Shown: positions 11,946 to 21,419, counted from the stretch's first letter. The stretch: DNA of 64,000 nt from CAJGCS01 sp045589955 (GCA_045589955.1 JAZNQD010000009.1:62001-126000), one strand, 5' to 3'. Numbers and translations are program-made. Notes: a model not told the origin generated them from the sequence alone.

Positions 11946-13354
11946 CCATTATTAGTGGTTTTAATAGTATATCCACTCATTGTTTCTAATTCTTTTGGAT
12001 TCCAACTCTCGGTCTCTTCAAATTTGCCTCGGCCTAAATCACGTTGTACATATACTACAGTTCCAGGTGTACCAGTGCGAGATTTAGCTAAATATAATCT
12101 TGCTTTTTGTACCTCTTTTTCAGCTGGATTAACATTTATTGTTGTCATTGAGTGTGCGATGTGTACTTTTCGTGCAGATTCTGCTACAGATGACATTGAA
12201 ATTACTTGATCACCGGTTAAATCCCAACTTGTACGACCTAATTGTGAACCTGTAATTACTGGACATTCAAATGTAATAGCTAAATTCTTACAATCTGTTG
12301 CAACATTACCATTATCTTCATAGACATTACCTTTCATTTTTTGAATAGGTAGAATTTTGTCCATATAATCTAAGAAAATAACATCAGGTTTCCATTCATA
12401 ACCAATTTGTTCACTCTTCCATCGACAATATGTCTTAATATAATTATGTATAGTGTTACAAGTGATACAATCTGGTCTATAAAATTTAATATTCATCATA
12501 CCGCTAAAAGTATTAATGAAAGAATTAAAGCGTTTTTTAAATTCTGGTTGTAAGCTTGGGTCACGCATATCTGATAAGCTCATTCCAGTAAAACTATTAC
12601 AAACACCTTGCATTAATTCTTGTTGGTCTAATTCAAGAGTAATAAAAATAATACGCTTACCATCTTGCAAAGCTTTACGCGCCAAATATGACATTGTCTT
12701 TGTTTTACCATAACCAGGAGCGGCAGCGATAATATGAAGATTACTTTTTGTAAAACCACCGCCAAGTGCTCTATCCCATGTAGGAAGACCAGTAGATAAC
12801 ATATTTGTTTTATCATAGGTTTCATTTACATTCTTTAAGAAATCTTCTGGGTCAAGAGTATCTAAATCTAAGCCCATATCATTTTCAGCACCGACATTTA
12901 AAACTTCTTTAAAAGCCTCTAATGCATCTGTATAATTGCCAACTTCTAATACTTTACTTCCTTTTGCTAAAGCTTGTTTCCAGGCAACTTGTCTCGCAAA
13001 TGTTACAGCTTTTTCTTTAAAGTATTCTAATTGAGTATCATCATCTAATGTAAAAATTTGTTCGATTTTTTCTTCGTATTGAAAATATTCACCACTAGAT
13101 AAATGGTGTTTGTTAACAAAATCGGTAGCGGTTTCGGTTAAAATTAATTTAGATGGCACGCCTTTGTATTTATTATAATAATCATGAATCCAAATACAAA
13201 TATTACGTAAATATCTATTTTCAAAGAAATCAGGCTTAACTACTTCTAATCCACTTAATTCAGTCCAAGTCTTATCGTATATTAATAAACTTATGAATTT
13301 TATCTGAGTATCTATTTTATATTCATCATCAAAGTTATACTCAATTTGAGCCAT
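11939..13354 (-). CDS. DnaB/gp41-like replicative DNA helicase
   Basis: 471 residues. An N-terminal helical domain (1-150) is followed by a RecA-type motor with Walker A APGYGKT (about 212-218), LELDQQELMQ (Walker B-adjacent region), VIFLDYMD (Walker B) and ITGSQLGR. It would form the hexameric helicase that opens the replication fork. AGGAGAAAG precedes the ATG and CTTCTATAATAA lies upstream. It is slightly longer at the N-terminus than T4 gp41 models suggest, but in family range. Confidence 0.9.
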   Translation of the reverse strand: MAQIEYNFDDEYKIDTQIKFISLLIYDKTWTELSGLEVVKPDFFENRYLRNICIWIHDYYNKYKGVPSKLILTETATDFVNKHHLSSGEYFQYEEKIEQIFTLDDDTQLEYFKEKAVTFARQVAWKQALAKGSKVLEVGNYTDALEAFKEVLNVGAENDMGLDLDTLDPEDFLKNVNETYDKTNMLSTGLPTWDRALGGGFTKSNLHIIAAAPGYGKTKTMSYLARKALQDGKRIIFITLELDQQELMQGVCNSFTGMSLSDMRDPSLQPEFKKRFNSFINTFSGMMNIKFYRPDCITCNTIHNYIKTYCRWKSEQIGYEWKPDVIFLDYMDKILPIQKMKGNVYEDNGNVATDCKNLAITFECPVITGSQLGRTSWDLTGDQVISMSSVAESARKVHIAHSMTTINVNPAEKEVQKARLYLAKSRTGTPGTVVYVQRDLGRGKFEETESWNPKELETMSGYTIKTTNNGK

Positions 13355-13385
13355 TTTCTTTCTCCTTTTAACGCTATCGTTATTA

Positions 13386-13391
13386 TAGAAG
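13386..13391 (-). promoter_or_regulatory. CTTCTA-type promoter upstream of the helicase
   Basis: Minus strand CTTCTATAATAACG, 32 nt before the helicase ATG. It is a C-variant of the common GTTCTA motif. Confidence 0.4.
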
Positions 13392-13433
13392 TAAGGTTAT
13401 AAATCAATTCTACAAAATAAATTTCCAAATAGT

Positions 13434-14990
13434 TTATTTTTTATTTTCAGAAATTTCTTTGACTAAATTAATGAAATCTAATACATTAGTAAAGATTTTA
13501 ACACCGGAATCATACATCATTTGTTTCCTACGATTATAATGCTCTTGAAAAACATAATACCCACCTTCATCTTTAAAATCAATTACCAAAGAAACATTCA
13601 TACCGTCTTTCTTTTTTCTACTAGCACGTCCAATTCGTTGTATTCCAGCAATTGGAGTTTTACCGGCACTAAATAACACAGCGGCTTGAAAAATATCAAT
13701 ATCAACACCTTCATCTAACACGGTACTTCCAAATATTATATTGTATCCATCTTCTTCTAAAGCCTTTCTGACATCTTTAGGTGTACCTTTTCTTTCTTCT
13801 AGCTTTAGACTACCTCTTTTAGTTGGTTTCCATTCATATATTGTTTCATCACCACAAATAAATAATGCCTTTATCCCTTGTTCAGCCAAAGATTTCATCA
13901 TTTTTTGACCAGGCTTAATATTATTATAAGAAGCTAATGTTTTAATACCATGCTTATCTAAAAATTTAAGCATTTCTAAACCGGCGGCGTTTCTATTTTT
14001 ATTATAAGTGATATTAGCTCTATATTGCATGAAATAACTGTCGGCAAATTGATCTGGTACATTCCCGGGCTCATTTTTAAAATTAATAAAATATCCATAA
14101 GGTTGTGCAATATTACCATCTGATACAGTATCTTTCATTTTATATACAAACGCCGGTTCACCTAAAATAGCGATTGTTCTAAAATCATCTAAATCTTGAT
14201 AGGGTGATTTATAATTTCTAAATGGACTACCTGAATATCCAACGATTCTATGTAACTTATCAAAATCTGTATAAAAAATTGGTTCAAAAAATGTCAAAGC
14301 CTGTACATGTTGGCATTCGTCATATATAATAGTATTTACTTCCTTCAAAAAGCTTAAGTATTCTGCATTTTTACTATTTAATCTCGAATCTGAACTACTC
14401 GTATTTAAAAGTACAATTTGTTTAGTATAATCTGGTTCTTTACTAGGATTCCAACTAATATCTGTCATTCCAAAGGATAATAATCTTTCATATATTTGCT
14501 GTAAAATAAAATTATTATCATTTAAAATCAATATCTTATCGTCCGCGAGCATTTTACATAACAAACACATCATGGAAGTTTTACCACTACCCACCGCAGA
14601 TTCTATTAAAGATTGAAATTGATTAAGTGATGTAAGGACTGCTTCTGTTTGATATGGTCTAATTTCAAACGCTGGATTTATACTTTTTACTTTTTCAGCA
14701 GCTAAAAGCACATCATTTTCTGTATACACTTTAGTAGAAGGACGAGTAATTAAAGGTACTCCCACTTTACTTTGTATATATTTAGTTAAGCCAGCCGGAA
14801 AGCGTAGATACGTATATTTAATATCATCTATTACTATTTCATATAATACTTGATAATAGCAGATAGATTCAGTTCGTTTTAAATCAAAATCATACCTGAG
14901 TTTCGTAAGATTATCTTTTATAAGAGTAGTTACCAATTCTGATTCATTACAGACATAATTCCAAAATGTATTTGATTGATAAATTGGCAT
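13434..14990 (-). CDS. UvsW-like superfamily 2 helicase
   Basis: 518 residues. An N-terminal ~100-residue domain precedes an SF2 core with Q-like RPYQTEAV, Walker A AVGSGKTS (132-139), DECQ at about 224-227, SGSP motif III and QRIGRASRKK motif VI. This matches T4 UvsW, which unwinds R-loops and branched DNA and shifts replication from origin- to recombination-dependent mode. It would work with the gp46/gp47 pair at 56.2-59.1 kb. Confidence 0.85.
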   Translation of the reverse strand: MPIYQSNTFWNYVCNESELVTTLIKDNLTKLRYDFDLKRTESICYYQVLYEIVIDDIKYTYLRFPAGLTKYIQSKVGVPLITRPSTKVYTENDVLLAAEKVKSINPAFEIRPYQTEAVLTSLNQFQSLIESAVGSGKTSMMCLLCKMLADDKILILNDNNFILQQIYERLLSFGMTDISWNPSKEPDYTKQIVLLNTSSSDSRLNSKNAEYLSFLKEVNTIIYDECQHVQALTFFEPIFYTDFDKLHRIVGYSGSPFRNYKSPYQDLDDFRTIAILGEPAFVYKMKDTVSDGNIAQPYGYFINFKNEPGNVPDQFADSYFMQYRANITYNKNRNAAGLEMLKFLDKHGIKTLASYNNIKPGQKMMKSLAEQGIKALFICGDETIYEWKPTKRGSLKLEERKGTPKDVRKALEEDGYNIIFGSTVLDEGVDIDIFQAAVLFSAGKTPIAGIQRIGRASRKKKDGMNVSLVIDFKDEGGYYVFQEHYNRRKQMMYDSGVKIFTNVLDFINLVKEISENKK

Positions 14991-15049
14991 AGCAAATCCT
15001 AGACTTTAAATTATTTTAGCATTTATTATAGAATTTATACGCGACAACC

Positions 15050-15064
15050 GTTCTAATAAATAAA
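15050..15064 (+). promoter_or_regulatory. GTTCTA-type promoter of the plus-strand structural operon
   Basis: GTTCTAATAAATAAA, 38 nt before the ATG at 15088 and with no -35-like box. The AATAAATA tail recalls the T4 late TATAAATA element. Confidence 0.55.
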
Positions 15065-15087
15065 TGTTAAAAAGGAGAATATTCTTT

Positions 15088-15378
15088 ATGTTTGAAACTG
15101 TAAAACAGATTTTTAAGAAAAAGCCAAAACAGACTGAAGTAACTAACACTCTCATTAATGAATCTTTGGCTTTTCAAGACAGAAAATTACAACAAATTAG
15201 TTTAGAAATTAAACCAGCAGGCAATGAAACCGTTTTAATGCTGACTGAAAAGAAATCTAATACTGAGATAGCATTAGACCAAGAAATCTGTTTTGTTTTA
15301 GCTGCGGTTTTACAAGAATATTCACTTAATGGAAATATACGTAAAATTATAAAAGAAATCGAAAAAGGGAATAATTAA
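15088..15378 (+). CDS. hypothetical protein, first gene of the plus operon
   Basis: 96 residues starting MFETVKQIFKKKPKQ. The start is set by AAAGGAG 10 nt upstream; an earlier in-frame ATG at 15064 overlaps that site. It has a basic N-terminus and a likely mixed alpha/beta body. Its stop overlaps the next ATG. Function unknown. Confidence 0.7.
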   Translation: MFETVKQIFKKKPKQTEVTNTLINESLAFQDRKLQQISLEIKPAGNETVLMLTEKKSNTEIALDQEICFVLAAVLQEYSLNGNIRKIIKEIEKGNN

Positions 15379-15740
15379 TGGAAAATGCTTATAAATTAGC
15401 AGAAGTTTTATTAACTGATATTGATGCACATGCAGAAGCTTTTACATCAGAAGAAGGTAAAATGATTGCAACATCTGATTCTGTTATGGCATTAAATAAA
15501 ATCTTAGAGAAAGCTTTTACTCTACATAAATACTTAGTTGAAAAAGAATTATACGTTGGTAAGCCTTCAATTGAAATTGCTTTGGTTGAATTACAAAAAT
15601 ATATGGAAAAATTACAAATAAACCAAGAAAATGCAGAAAAATTAAATTTGTCTAATGCATTACAATTATGGAATCAAGCAAAAATAGCCGCTGCAATATT
15701 AGCTTGCAATTTATTAGATTTTAGAGATTCTTTAAACTAG
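15378..15740 (+). CDS. hypothetical helical protein
   Basis: 120 residues, predicted almost wholly alpha-helical, with an amphipathic, coiled-coil-like middle (ELQKYMEKLQINQENAEK). Translationally coupled to its upstream neighbour. No family recognised; small head-assembly or nuclease-partner roles are possible. Confidence 0.68.
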   Translation: MENAYKLAEVLLTDIDAHAEAFTSEEGKMIATSDSVMALNKILEKAFTLHKYLVEKELYVGKPSIEIALVELQKYMEKLQINQENAEKLNLSNALQLWNQAKIAAAILACNLLDFRDSLN

Positions 15741-15750
15741 GAGTAAATTT

Positions 15751-16200
15751 ATGTACGGTACTTCTAATATGACTTACTATAAGCGTTCTACACCTAAGCC
15801 AAAAACAACTAAAATTAAAACAGTACAACCCGAAATTAGTTCCGAACACGATCTACAAAAAGCATGTGTCGCAAAATTAAGTGCACACAATATGTTATGC
15901 TTTTGTACAGATGTTTTTAATGGTATGTCATTTATTCGTGATATTAAATTTAAAGCCATTTATAAAACGCATATGGAAAAAATGGGTGCACGCAAAGGTC
16001 AACCAGATTTAATTATTTTAAATCGTGGTAAATGTACATTTGTTGAATTTAAATGGAATAAAGGTAAAAAATCACCAGACCAAGAAGCAATGTGCAATTT
16101 AATTACTAGTATGGGTTATGAAGTTTTAGAATGGCGTACCCTAGAAGATTGTACAAATTGGATTTTAGCTAATGTAGATTTAAACCAGAAAGAAGAATAA
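15751..16200 (+). CDS. VRR-NUC domain nuclease
   Basis: 149 residues. After a basic N-terminal tail the core shows the VRR-NUC (PD-D/ExK) signature: KGQPDLIIL, TFVEFKWNKGKKSP, then Q in DQEAM. Phage VRR-NUC enzymes cut branched or flapped DNA and often act as junction resolvases. AGGAG precedes the start. Lying ahead of head genes, it may clear DNA branches before packaging. Confidence 0.8.
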   Translation: MYGTSNMTYYKRSTPKPKTTKIKTVQPEISSEHDLQKACVAKLSAHNMLCFCTDVFNGMSFIRDIKFKAIYKTHMEKMGARKGQPDLIILNRGKCTFVEFKWNKGKKSPDQEAMCNLITSMGYEVLEWRTLEDCTNWILANVDLNQKEE

Positions 16201-16201
16201 T

Positions 16202-16675
16202 ATGCCAGTTTGGAAACAATTAGCACAATCTACACCAAAAGTATCACCAGGTGCAGTAAATAATTCATCTAAAACAAATATTAGTAATTTTAATTTGCAA
16301 TATGATTCAAAAAAGAAAATTATTACATATTATGGATCAGTTGCATCTAGCTCTATGCCGGGTGGATACAATGTAATAATTAGTTTTTTAAATGTAGGTC
16401 CAGAAGACGGTCTTACAGATGATGAGATTTTACAAGGCTTTAAACCAAAACCATCTCTTGCTAACAATGAAGTCCAAGTAAGATGTTCTTGTCCGGCATA
16501 TCGTTTTAGATTTGACCAAGCTAATAGAAGTCATGGTGCAGGTACAGGTAAAAAGTTTCCAAATTACCATAGAAAAACAGATCGCGCTCCAAATAATCCA
16601 AATAATTTACCCGGCTTTTGTAAACATCTTTTGGAGTTCGTTGAATATTTACAGCGTCAAGGATTTATACATTGA
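16202..16675 (+). CDS. SWIM zinc-finger protein
   Basis: 157 residues. The C-terminal half has a SWIM-type metal set: CSC near residues 97-99 and CKH near 140-142, with a long basic insert between them (HRKTDRAPNN). SWIM domains bind DNA or proteins. The N-terminus is Ser/Asn-rich. Its stop overlaps the TTG start of the first glycosyltransferase. A second SWIM-like gene lies at 20275, so the pair may be virion or packaging associated. Confidence 0.72.
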   Translation: MPVWKQLAQSTPKVSPGAVNNSSKTNISNFNLQYDSKKKIITYYGSVASSSMPGGYNVIISFLNVGPEDGLTDDEILQGFKPKPSLANNEVQVRCSCPAYRFRFDQANRSHGAGTGKKFPNYHRKTDRAPNNPNNLPGFCKHLLEFVEYLQRQGFIH

Positions 16676-17265
16676 TTAAAGTTTCTATAATAATCCCCGT
16701 TTATAATACTGAAAAATACATAAGAAAATGTCTAGAATCGGCAATTAATCAAACTTTAACCGATATTGAGATAATTTGTATTAATGATGGTTCAACAGAT
16801 AATAGCCTAAGTATATTATATGAATATGCAGCTAAAGATTCTCGTATACGTGTATTCACTAAAGCAAATGAAGGTGTAGCAAAAGCACGTAATTTAGGTT
16901 TACGTCATGCTAGAGGTGAATATGTTGGTTTTATAGACAGTGATGATTTTGTAGATGAAAAATACTTTGAAGAATTATATAGCTATGGTCCACAATACGA
17001 TGTGATACGTGGAATAAGAGTTATAGATGAAACTAATAAACAAGGTAAGAATAAATATGGTTGCATTATTCCATCTATAATAAAAAGAAACGTATTAGTT
17101 AAGCATAATTTATTTTTCCCTAATAGAAAATCTGGAGAAGATAGTACATTTAAACGCTGGCTTTATAACGCAACTCGAAACATTTTTGAATGCCCAGATA
17201 AAGGTATATATTATCATTATATGCGTAGAGCCGGGTCCCTTTCTAACTATGATATAAAAGAGTAA
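16672..17265 (+). CDS. family 2 glycosyltransferase
   Basis: 197 residues of GT-A fold: VSIIIPVYNTEKYI at the N-terminus, INDGSTDNS, NEGVAKARN and the metal-binding DSDD near residue 87. It is shorter than typical GT2 enzymes because the acceptor part is small. The start is TTG overlapping the SWIM stop codon (TTGA). It transfers a sugar from a nucleotide sugar, probably to a virion protein or DNA; the target is not shown. Confidence 0.88.
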   Translation: MIKVSIIIPVYNTEKYIRKCLESAINQTLTDIEIICINDGSTDNSLSILYEYAAKDSRIRVFTKANEGVAKARNLGLRHARGEYVGFIDSDDFVDEKYFEELYSYGPQYDVIRGIRVIDETNKQGKNKYGCIIPSIIKRNVLVKHNLFFPNRKSGEDSTFKRWLYNATRNIFECPDKGIYYHYMRRAGSLSNYDIKE

Positions 17266-17269
17266 TATT

Positions 17270-17962
17270 ATGACACAGCCTTTAGTCTCAATTATTTTAA
17301 CAGTATATGATACCAAATTACAATATTTACAAGAATGTATAGAGAGTCTTTTGCAACAAACTCACAAAAATATTGAAATTATTGTAATTGATGATGCTTC
17401 TCCAAATACTACCTATGATCACATTGTAGAATTTTCAAATAAAATCAAGTTGTATAGAAACCCTGAAAATTTAAAAATGAATAAATCAGTAAACAAAGGA
17501 TTCGATTTATCAACAGGTAAATATGTAGTTAGATTAGGCAGTGATGATATTTTTCATAACGAAATGCTAGAAAAAGAAGTAGCTTATCTTGAAAATCATC
17601 CAGAAGTCGGCGCAGTTTGTTGTGAATTAAAACGTTTCGGTTGTGACCAGCATCAACATATTAGACGACCGAAAACTTGGAATTATAATAATATTGTAAA
17701 CAATCGAATTTTTGCCGGTACTGGTTATGCTGGTGGTATGATGTTTAGACACGAACTTTTGGAATTTTGTTCAATAGATGAAGATTTTAAGATGTGTGAA
17801 GATTTTGATTTTCATCTACAATTATTGAAACATATGCCCATTGCAAGTATTCATGAGATTTTATATTATTACCGCTCGCACGAAACAAATTTATGTAAAA
17901 GTGTAAGCCGTCAAGAACGATGGGCTCTTTTAGATAAGATTATTGCTAAACACAAAAACTAA
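17270..17962 (+). CDS. family 2 glycosyltransferase
   Basis: 230 residues with GT2 hallmarks: VSIILTVYDTKLQYLQ, IDDASPNT, VNKGFDLSTGKYVVRLGSDD (metal-binding D-x-D as SDD) and CEDFDFHLQLL in the C-terminal half. It follows the first GT2 by 4 bp. Two adjacent GT2 genes in a structural operon suggest stepwise glycan assembly on virion components. Confidence 0.88.
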   Translation: MTQPLVSIILTVYDTKLQYLQECIESLLQQTHKNIEIIVIDDASPNTTYDHIVEFSNKIKLYRNPENLKMNKSVNKGFDLSTGKYVVRLGSDDIFHNEMLEKEVAYLENHPEVGAVCCELKRFGCDQHQHIRRPKTWNYNNIVNNRIFAGTGYAGGMMFRHELLEFCSIDEDFKMCEDFDFHLQLLKHMPIASIHEILYYYRSHETNLCKSVSRQERWALLDKIIAKHKN

Positions 17963-17981
17963 TTTATTCTTTTAATATCAA

Positions 17982-17996
17982 GTTCTAATACAATAT
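17982..17996 (+). promoter_or_regulatory. GTTCTA-type promoter
   Basis: GTTCTAATACAATAT, 36 nt before the ATG at 18018. Confidence 0.5.
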
Positions 17997-18017
17997 TTAG
18001 AATAAAGAGAGTAAATT

Positions 18018-18989
18018 ATGCCTGATATAACATTAAATATCCCTTCTAATAGTAAATTTCACAGTAGCCTTAACGAAATAGATTTGGCTATGGGTGCAGT
18101 TTTACTCAATCAAATGAGAATAGCTGATCCACGTAATAAGCTGGGTTTGCAAGACGTTTTAGCAACAGAAGAAAAAAATGATTGGTTATGGGACTATTCT
18201 AGGGTTTTTCAAGTAGATGAATTAACCACAGAAGAAATATTTAATACTTATTTATTACGCAAAAATATTAATAAAGAAAAAGGCGTAGATATTACTTATC
18301 CAATCTTAGCATACTTACAAAACGATTTAGAAACAGTATTTTGGGGTACAGGTAATAGATTTAGACAATGGTATTTTGATTTACCAACACCGGCTGATTC
18401 TTGGGAGGTTGGTGATTCTGTATTTATTACGGCACCAGCTAAATATAGAGGTTTACAAGGTGAAATAGAAGAAGTAAAGACAGAAGATTCCCAGTTATAT
18501 TGTAAATTGTCTATTAACGGTCAAATTATCACAAATACACTTCCTAATTTTAAAAAAGAAGAAATGTGGTTTAAAATAGAAGACCTTCGTCAAGTTGGCG
18601 ATAAAACACCTTCAACTTATAAAGCTAAATCTGTAAAAGGTACGTATACGGCTGTAATATTGTGTGATAATAGAGACGAATTACAATATTTGCGTGATAA
18701 ATTTATTTTACGCTGTGCTGATGGTCAAATTTGGCATAAATACGCATCTCCTTCAATTAACGGCGCTGAAAATCAATTATTTACAGTATTTGATATTCCT
18801 AACATTGAAAGATATCCTGCTTCACAAGATAAATTAAAAGGTGAAGGTTATATCTACGGCTCTGCATTTAAGATTAATTATTGGGGATGCTTAACAGATA
18901 CACCATTACCGCAATCATTAATTGAGACAATCCGTATGAATATTCATGTAGAAGGAGACGGTAGAACTAATCGAATAGTTATTAGTTAA
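18018..18989 (+). CDS. probable virion or neck protein
   Basis: 323 residues with no recognised family. A helical N-terminal part (1-120) is followed by a small beta-barrel-like region (VGDSVFITAPAKYRGLQGE) and a beta-rich C-terminus. Its own GTTCTA motif and position between glycosyltransferases and head genes suggest a late structural role such as head closure. That is an inference from place only. Confidence 0.6.
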   Translation: MPDITLNIPSNSKFHSSLNEIDLAMGAVLLNQMRIADPRNKLGLQDVLATEEKNDWLWDYSRVFQVDELTTEEIFNTYLLRKNINKEKGVDITYPILAYLQNDLETVFWGTGNRFRQWYFDLPTPADSWEVGDSVFITAPAKYRGLQGEIEEVKTEDSQLYCKLSINGQIITNTLPNFKKEEMWFKIEDLRQVGDKTPSTYKAKSVKGTYTAVILCDNRDELQYLRDKFILRCADGQIWHKYASPSINGAENQLFTVFDIPNIERYPASQDKLKGEGYIYGSAFKINYWGCLTDTPLPQSLIETIRMNIHVEGDGRTNRIVIS

Positions 18990-19021
18990 TATAAACAATT
19001 ACAATATTTTAATTAATATAG

Positions 19022-19078
19022 GTTCTAGTTTTATATATTTCTAGTTTAATTTTCATATTACAATAGTTCTAGTTTTTA
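19022..19078 (+). promoter_or_regulatory. three tandem TTCTAG-type promoter motifs
   Basis: GTTCTAGTTTTATA (19022), TTTCTAGTTTAAT (19038) and GTTCTAGTTTTTAG (19066) lie in phase-like spacing ahead of the gene at 19115. No other gene here has three copies, which suggests very strong late expression. Confidence 0.5.
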
Positions 19079-19114
19079 GTTTATAATCAAAATATATTAA
19101 AGGAAAAGATACAA

Positions 19115-20182
19115 ATGGCAAAATTTTTGAAAAGACTTTCTGCTCGTGTAGCTCGTGAAGCTTTACGTGAAAGTGCAAAAGAAGCTAAAAACTGGATCGT
19201 TTCTAGAAAATTGATTTTAGAAACTGAAGAAGGTGATATTGAATTCGATAAAGGTGAAACAGTTGAAATCGGTGCTACACCTGAAGGTGATATGGCATTG
19301 AATGGTTCTGCTGCTGTTGTTGTTATTTCAGATGCTGATTTAGCTGCTAAGATTGCAGACGTTGTTGTTTCTTCTGATGAATTATCTGACGTTAACTTCG
19401 TTGAAAAACCAGCTTTAGATGCTGTTATGGACGGTGAAGAAGTTGATGATGTAATCGACAGTCTTGCTGATGACGACAATGATGAAGTTGAAGTTGCAGA
19501 ATTAGACATTGAACAAAAAGAAGCTGTTGAAACTAAGTTTGCTAAATTTAGTGAAAATCGCATGAATCCTGCTAAGTTCTTTGTTTGCGAATCAATTTTG
19601 GTTGACGAAACTGATAATGCTCCTCTTAACTTAAGACTTATCAAAACTGATTCAGTTAAAAAAGAAAGTTTCTCTGAATACAAAAAATTCGCTGGTCGTG
19701 TAGCTGAATTAAATGGTTCAATTCAACCAGGTAAAAGAGAAATTGCTTTGTCAGAAGCTGGCGAAATCATGGGTGCATATGATACAGAAGCTAATGCTGG
19801 TGAAATTTATCCTGAAAACACATTTGAATCTGTAGATGCTATGGATAATTTCGATGCTGCTCCTGCTGCTTTGATGCAATATGAAGATTATGGTGATAAT
19901 GCTGAAGTTCTCGAATCTGCATTAGGTGCTTTCGAAGAATCTGCAAAATCTGGTAAAGATTACGTTGCTTTAGTTGAAGCTGTTGAAAAAACAGGTTTGG
20001 CTGAAGAAGCAGTTGCTAAAATCGTAGCTACTTTTGATAATCGTTCTTTAACAGAATGCGTACGTGCTTTTGATACAAAGTATGGTAAATATGTAGCTGC
20101 ATTTAAAGAATCTGTGGATTGCGACAACTTCATCGCTGAAACAGGCGAAGAAAAACGTTTCACAAAGCGTTTCTTCGCGTAA
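19115..20182 (+). CDS. acidic, probably abundant virion protein
   Basis: 355 residues. A basic N-terminal helix (residues 1-35) is followed by a long acidic Ala/Glu/Val-rich body, an acidic stretch (DSLADDDNDEVEVAE) and a basic tail ending TKRFFA. Codon use is unusually regular (GCT, GTT, GAA), as in highly expressed genes. It has a triple promoter upstream and a terminator downstream, so it is a single-gene unit. An internal head or core protein is plausible; no family was recognised. Confidence 0.62.
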   Translation: MAKFLKRLSARVAREALRESAKEAKNWIVSRKLILETEEGDIEFDKGETVEIGATPEGDMALNGSAAVVVISDADLAAKIADVVVSSDELSDVNFVEKPALDAVMDGEEVDDVIDSLADDDNDEVEVAELDIEQKEAVETKFAKFSENRMNPAKFFVCESILVDETDNAPLNLRLIKTDSVKKESFSEYKKFAGRVAELNGSIQPGKREIALSEAGEIMGAYDTEANAGEIYPENTFESVDAMDNFDAAPAALMQYEDYGDNAEVLESALGAFEESAKSGKDYVALVEAVEKTGLAEEAVAKIVATFDNRSLTECVRAFDTKYGKYVAAFKESVDCDNFIAETGEEKRFTKRFFA

Positions 20183-20212
20183 TTACATCTTTATAATGTG
20201 ATTAAAAAATAC

Positions 20213-20245
20213 AAAAAGGGTTCCTAATTTTGGGACCCTTTTTTA
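20213..20245 (+). terminator. intrinsic terminator
   Basis: Arms 20215-20224 and 20232-20241 (AAAGGGTTCC / GGGACCCTTT) followed by TTTTT. It isolates the abundant virion gene from the next operon. Confidence 0.82.
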
Positions 20246-20246
20246 T

Positions 20247-20260
20247 GTTCTATAGAAATA
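20247..20260 (+). promoter_or_regulatory. GTTCTA-type promoter
   Basis: GTTCTATAGAAATA directly after the terminator and 22 nt before the next start codon. Confidence 0.5.
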
Positions 20261-20274
20261 TATTAAACTAGCTT

Positions 20275-20565
20275 ATGGAAAGTAAAATGTATTTGATACG
20301 AGAAAATGTACAAGATGAAGAAATAACTGGTTATTGGATCGATGAAAAAATTAATGGTAAATTAATTGAATCCCATTTCGTAACAAAAGACTTAAAGACT
20401 TGCTCTTGCAGATATTTTGCAGAATCCAAAAACCCTTATAATCATTTTCATATCAATTTATGCTCGTATTGGATAAAATCTGGTAAACCACAATGTGCAA
20501 TGTATGCTAAATCAAAAAAAGGTAAAATCGTTGTGCTTTGTCCAGGTTTTACTAAAATTAAATAA
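20275..20565 (+). CDS. SWIM-like zinc-finger small protein
   Basis: 96 residues with CSC near 45-47, then HFH and a C-x2-W around 60-68, then two further cysteines. This is a SWIM-like or related zinc site. Single-gene unit between virion genes. It may be a compact relative of the 16202 protein; role unknown. Confidence 0.6.
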   Translation: MESKMYLIRENVQDEEITGYWIDEKINGKLIESHFVTKDLKTCSCRYFAESKNPYNHFHINLCSYWIKSGKPQCAMYAKSKKGKIVVLCPGFTKIK

Positions 20566-20589
20566 GCTTAACAATTTATATTTACTAAA

Positions 20590-20605
20590 GTTCTAATTAT
20601 AAAAT
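20590..20605 (+). promoter_or_regulatory. GTTCTA-type promoter
   Basis: GTTCTAATTATAAAAT ahead of the gene at 20674. Confidence 0.5.
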
Positions 20606-20673
20606 GATTGTAATATTATAATAAAATACGTATTCTTTTATAAGTACAAAAAGTTTTAATGAGGATAAAAAGC

Positions 20674-21405
20674 ATGAATCTTAGAGATCGTTTAACACAA
20701 GCTGCAAAAAACAGTTTAAGTGAAGGATTAGAAAGTTCAAAAGATATCATCGGTGATAACATTGTTCCTTCTTTTGAAGAAATGGGCATGGCAAGCGTTG
20801 AACCAGGTGAATTCGCACAAGGTGAAATTACTGATCAAGAAAATTTAGTAAACAAAGGCAATATGTCTAACGATAATACTTTCAATAGCGAAAAAAATGA
20901 CGCAGGTTCTGAAGTTGCTAATGCTATTGATGATATGGTAGATGATATTGTTGATATTTCAGATAAAGATGAAGATTCAGAAGTAGCATCTATTGAAATT
21001 ACACAAACGACAGAAGATGATGCTGAAAAATGCGAAGAAAAGAAATGTAATCCATTTGGTGAATCTACTTTCGCAAAATTAGTTGAAAATGCTTTGGGCG
21101 GAAAAACTTGTGAGCAATATTTAAAAGAATCTGGCAACTACGCAGGTCCATTAGATTTCGTACCAGATACACGTATCAACGTTTCAGATGTATTAACTAC
21201 TTTAAAACGTGAATTAGGTGAAGGTTCAGAAGGTATTCACGTAGATCAAGTATACGATGAACGTAGAAACAATGCTTATCAAGTTTCACAATTCGATAAA
21301 GAAAAGTTACCTAAAAAAATTCAAGTAGAAAACGTATTGCTTGAATTAGATGGTGATACATATAAAGTAAATAAAGTTAGTGATTCTTTCCCATTAGCTC
21401 GTTAA
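20674..21405 (+). CDS. acidic virion-associated protein, unknown
   Basis: 243 residues. A basic N-terminal helix (MNLRDRLTQAAKNSL) precedes a long acidic middle (about residues 70-120) and a small C-terminal domain. The ATG at 20674 has GAGGAT upstream; the in-frame ATG at 20659 overlaps that site. Its plan (basic N-helix plus acidic linker) resembles the 19115 protein, suggesting a shared head role. No family recognised. Confidence 0.6.
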   Translation: MNLRDRLTQAAKNSLSEGLESSKDIIGDNIVPSFEEMGMASVEPGEFAQGEITDQENLVNKGNMSNDNTFNSEKNDAGSEVANAIDDMVDDIVDISDKDEDSEVASIEITQTTEDDAEKCEEKKCNPFGESTFAKLVENALGGKTCEQYLKESGNYAGPLDFVPDTRINVSDVLTTLKRELGEGSEGIHVDQVYDERRNNAYQVSQFDKEKLPKKIQVENVLLELDGDTYKVNKVSDSFPLAR

Positions 21406-21419
21406 TATCAGAGGCTAAT

